A program made the position numbers and the translations under genes. The notes beneath the pieces are model-generated. The model saw only the letters and a program-made list of their open reading frames with translations. It was not told where the DNA came from and did not search any database. Shown here piece by piece: positions 6,892 through 7,130 of a stretch of 7,130 nt of DNA. The stretch's first letter is position 1, and each line of letters opens with the position of its first letter. Source of the stretch: Parachlamydiales bacterium (lineage in GTDB: Bacteria > Chlamydiota > Chlamydiia > Chlamydiales > JAJFMK01); NCBI GenBank assembly GCA_020050175.1, contig JAGVKY010000129.1, forward strand, positions 1 through 7,130, in the 5' to 3' direction.

Positions 6892-7068
6892 ATGATTATC
6901 GGGATTAGCGGCATTTCTGGGTCTGGAAAGACGACATTAATTAAACGCTTGGAAAAGGTATTACTCGCTACTTCTATTCATTGGGATGAATATGATGGAA
7001 TTTCTGAAGGGCCAGAGGATTATGTTAAGTGGCGGCGTTGTTGCATAAGTCCCTCTAGGCAGTTGTGA
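6892..7068 (+). pseudogene. P-loop uridine kinase-like NTPase, N-terminal fragment cut by an insertion
   Basis: The ATG at 6892 follows a purine-rich AAGGGTAAGAAGAAG stretch. The first residues MIIGISGISGSGKTTLIKRL contain a perfect Walker A motif (GISGSGKTT, about residues 7-15). The following block IHWDEYDGISEGPEDYVKW (29-47) resembles small nucleoside or uridine kinase-like P-loop proteins, where the acidic residues after the second strand sit near the substrate. These enzymes phosphorylate small substrates with ATP in the cytosol; the exact substrate cannot be told. Family resemblance ends at about residue 47-48 (near 7033). The frame then runs ten codons into foreign-looking sequence and stops at TGA 7066-7068, giving only 58 residues where about 200 would be expected. 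The break coincides with a probable insertion-sequence end, so the gene is most likely disrupted. The remainder may lie beyond the right edge on the far side of the element. Confidence 0.7.
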
Positions 7069-7130
7069 AGGCAGAGAAAAGAGCGGAAGTATGTTGAGGG
7101 AAATAAAAAGTTGAGGCAACCTCAGCAGGG
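7034..7130. mobile_element. probable insertion-sequence end (IS5-like terminal repeat), cut by right edge
   Basis: Beginning within GGCGTTGTTGCATAAGTCC (7034-7052), the sequence no longer continues the kinase gene. A GTTGTTGCATAA-type motif near the boundary is characteristic of terminal inverted repeats of many IS5-family elements. The remaining 80 bases contain no complete gene. A minus-strand frame ends in TAG at 7057-7055, and the plus frame continuing past the TGA is open to the edge, but neither is recognisable as a transposase over this length. The second terminal repeat, the target duplication and the transposase would be to the right of the window. The exact boundary is uncertain by a few bases. 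Confidence 0.5.

Noticed and set aside
7055..7130. Minus-strand frame ending at 7055 as the C-terminus of a transposase
   Set aside because: Only about 24 residues are visible and none form a recognisable transposase motif, so no coding call is made.
1..7130. tRNA, rRNA, CRISPR array, riboswitch
   Set aside because: No regularly spaced direct repeats, cloverleaf-like sequence, rRNA conserved core or riboswitch-type leader was seen on either strand by eye.

Overview
This window looks like a chromosomal accessory stretch of a moderately AT-rich bacterium. It has AT-rich intergenic DNA, several decaying genes, an apparent insertion-sequence end, and a secreted repeat protein whose blade-like repeats I associate with amoeba-associated Chlamydiae (Parachlamydia/Simkania-like). 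That lineage is an inference from style and gene content. No marker gene in the window settles it, and another host-associated bacterium is possible.

Layout, left to right. Positions 1-283 (minus) hold the N-terminal 94 codons of an M48-type zinc metalloprotease that runs off the left edge. Divergent from it is a pirin-family cupin gene (437-1311, plus), nearly full length but split by a one-base loss in a short A run near 867-870. Next comes a 111-aa cysteine-containing protein that I do not recognise (1394-1729). Then there is a heavily degraded aldo/keto reductase pseudogene (1780 to about 2258) with an internal deletion, frame changes and two in-frame stops. Convergent with it is a 538-aa exported protein with about eight beta-propeller-like repeats and a C-terminal fibronectin-III-like module (2260-3876, minus). 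A 402-base AT-rich divergent intergenic region follows. It precedes an intact 829-aa arylsulfatase (4279-6768, plus) with all expected catalytic residues and a C-terminal lectin-like beta-sandwich domain. After a strong hairpin (6781-6826) comes the start of a P-loop uridine-kinase-like gene (6892 on). It stops matching its family at about 7033, where a sequence resembling an IS5-type terminal repeat begins and runs to the right edge.

The genes do not form an obvious operon: orientations alternate and gaps are long. The common theme is export (M48 protease with a membrane segment, exported propeller protein, membrane-anchored sulfatase) alongside decay (pirin, aldo/keto reductase, kinase). 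I see no convincing evidence of a new multi-gene system. The most unusual items are the exported propeller protein, the unrecognised Cys-containing protein, and the hairpin/tandem repeat element behind the sulfatase.
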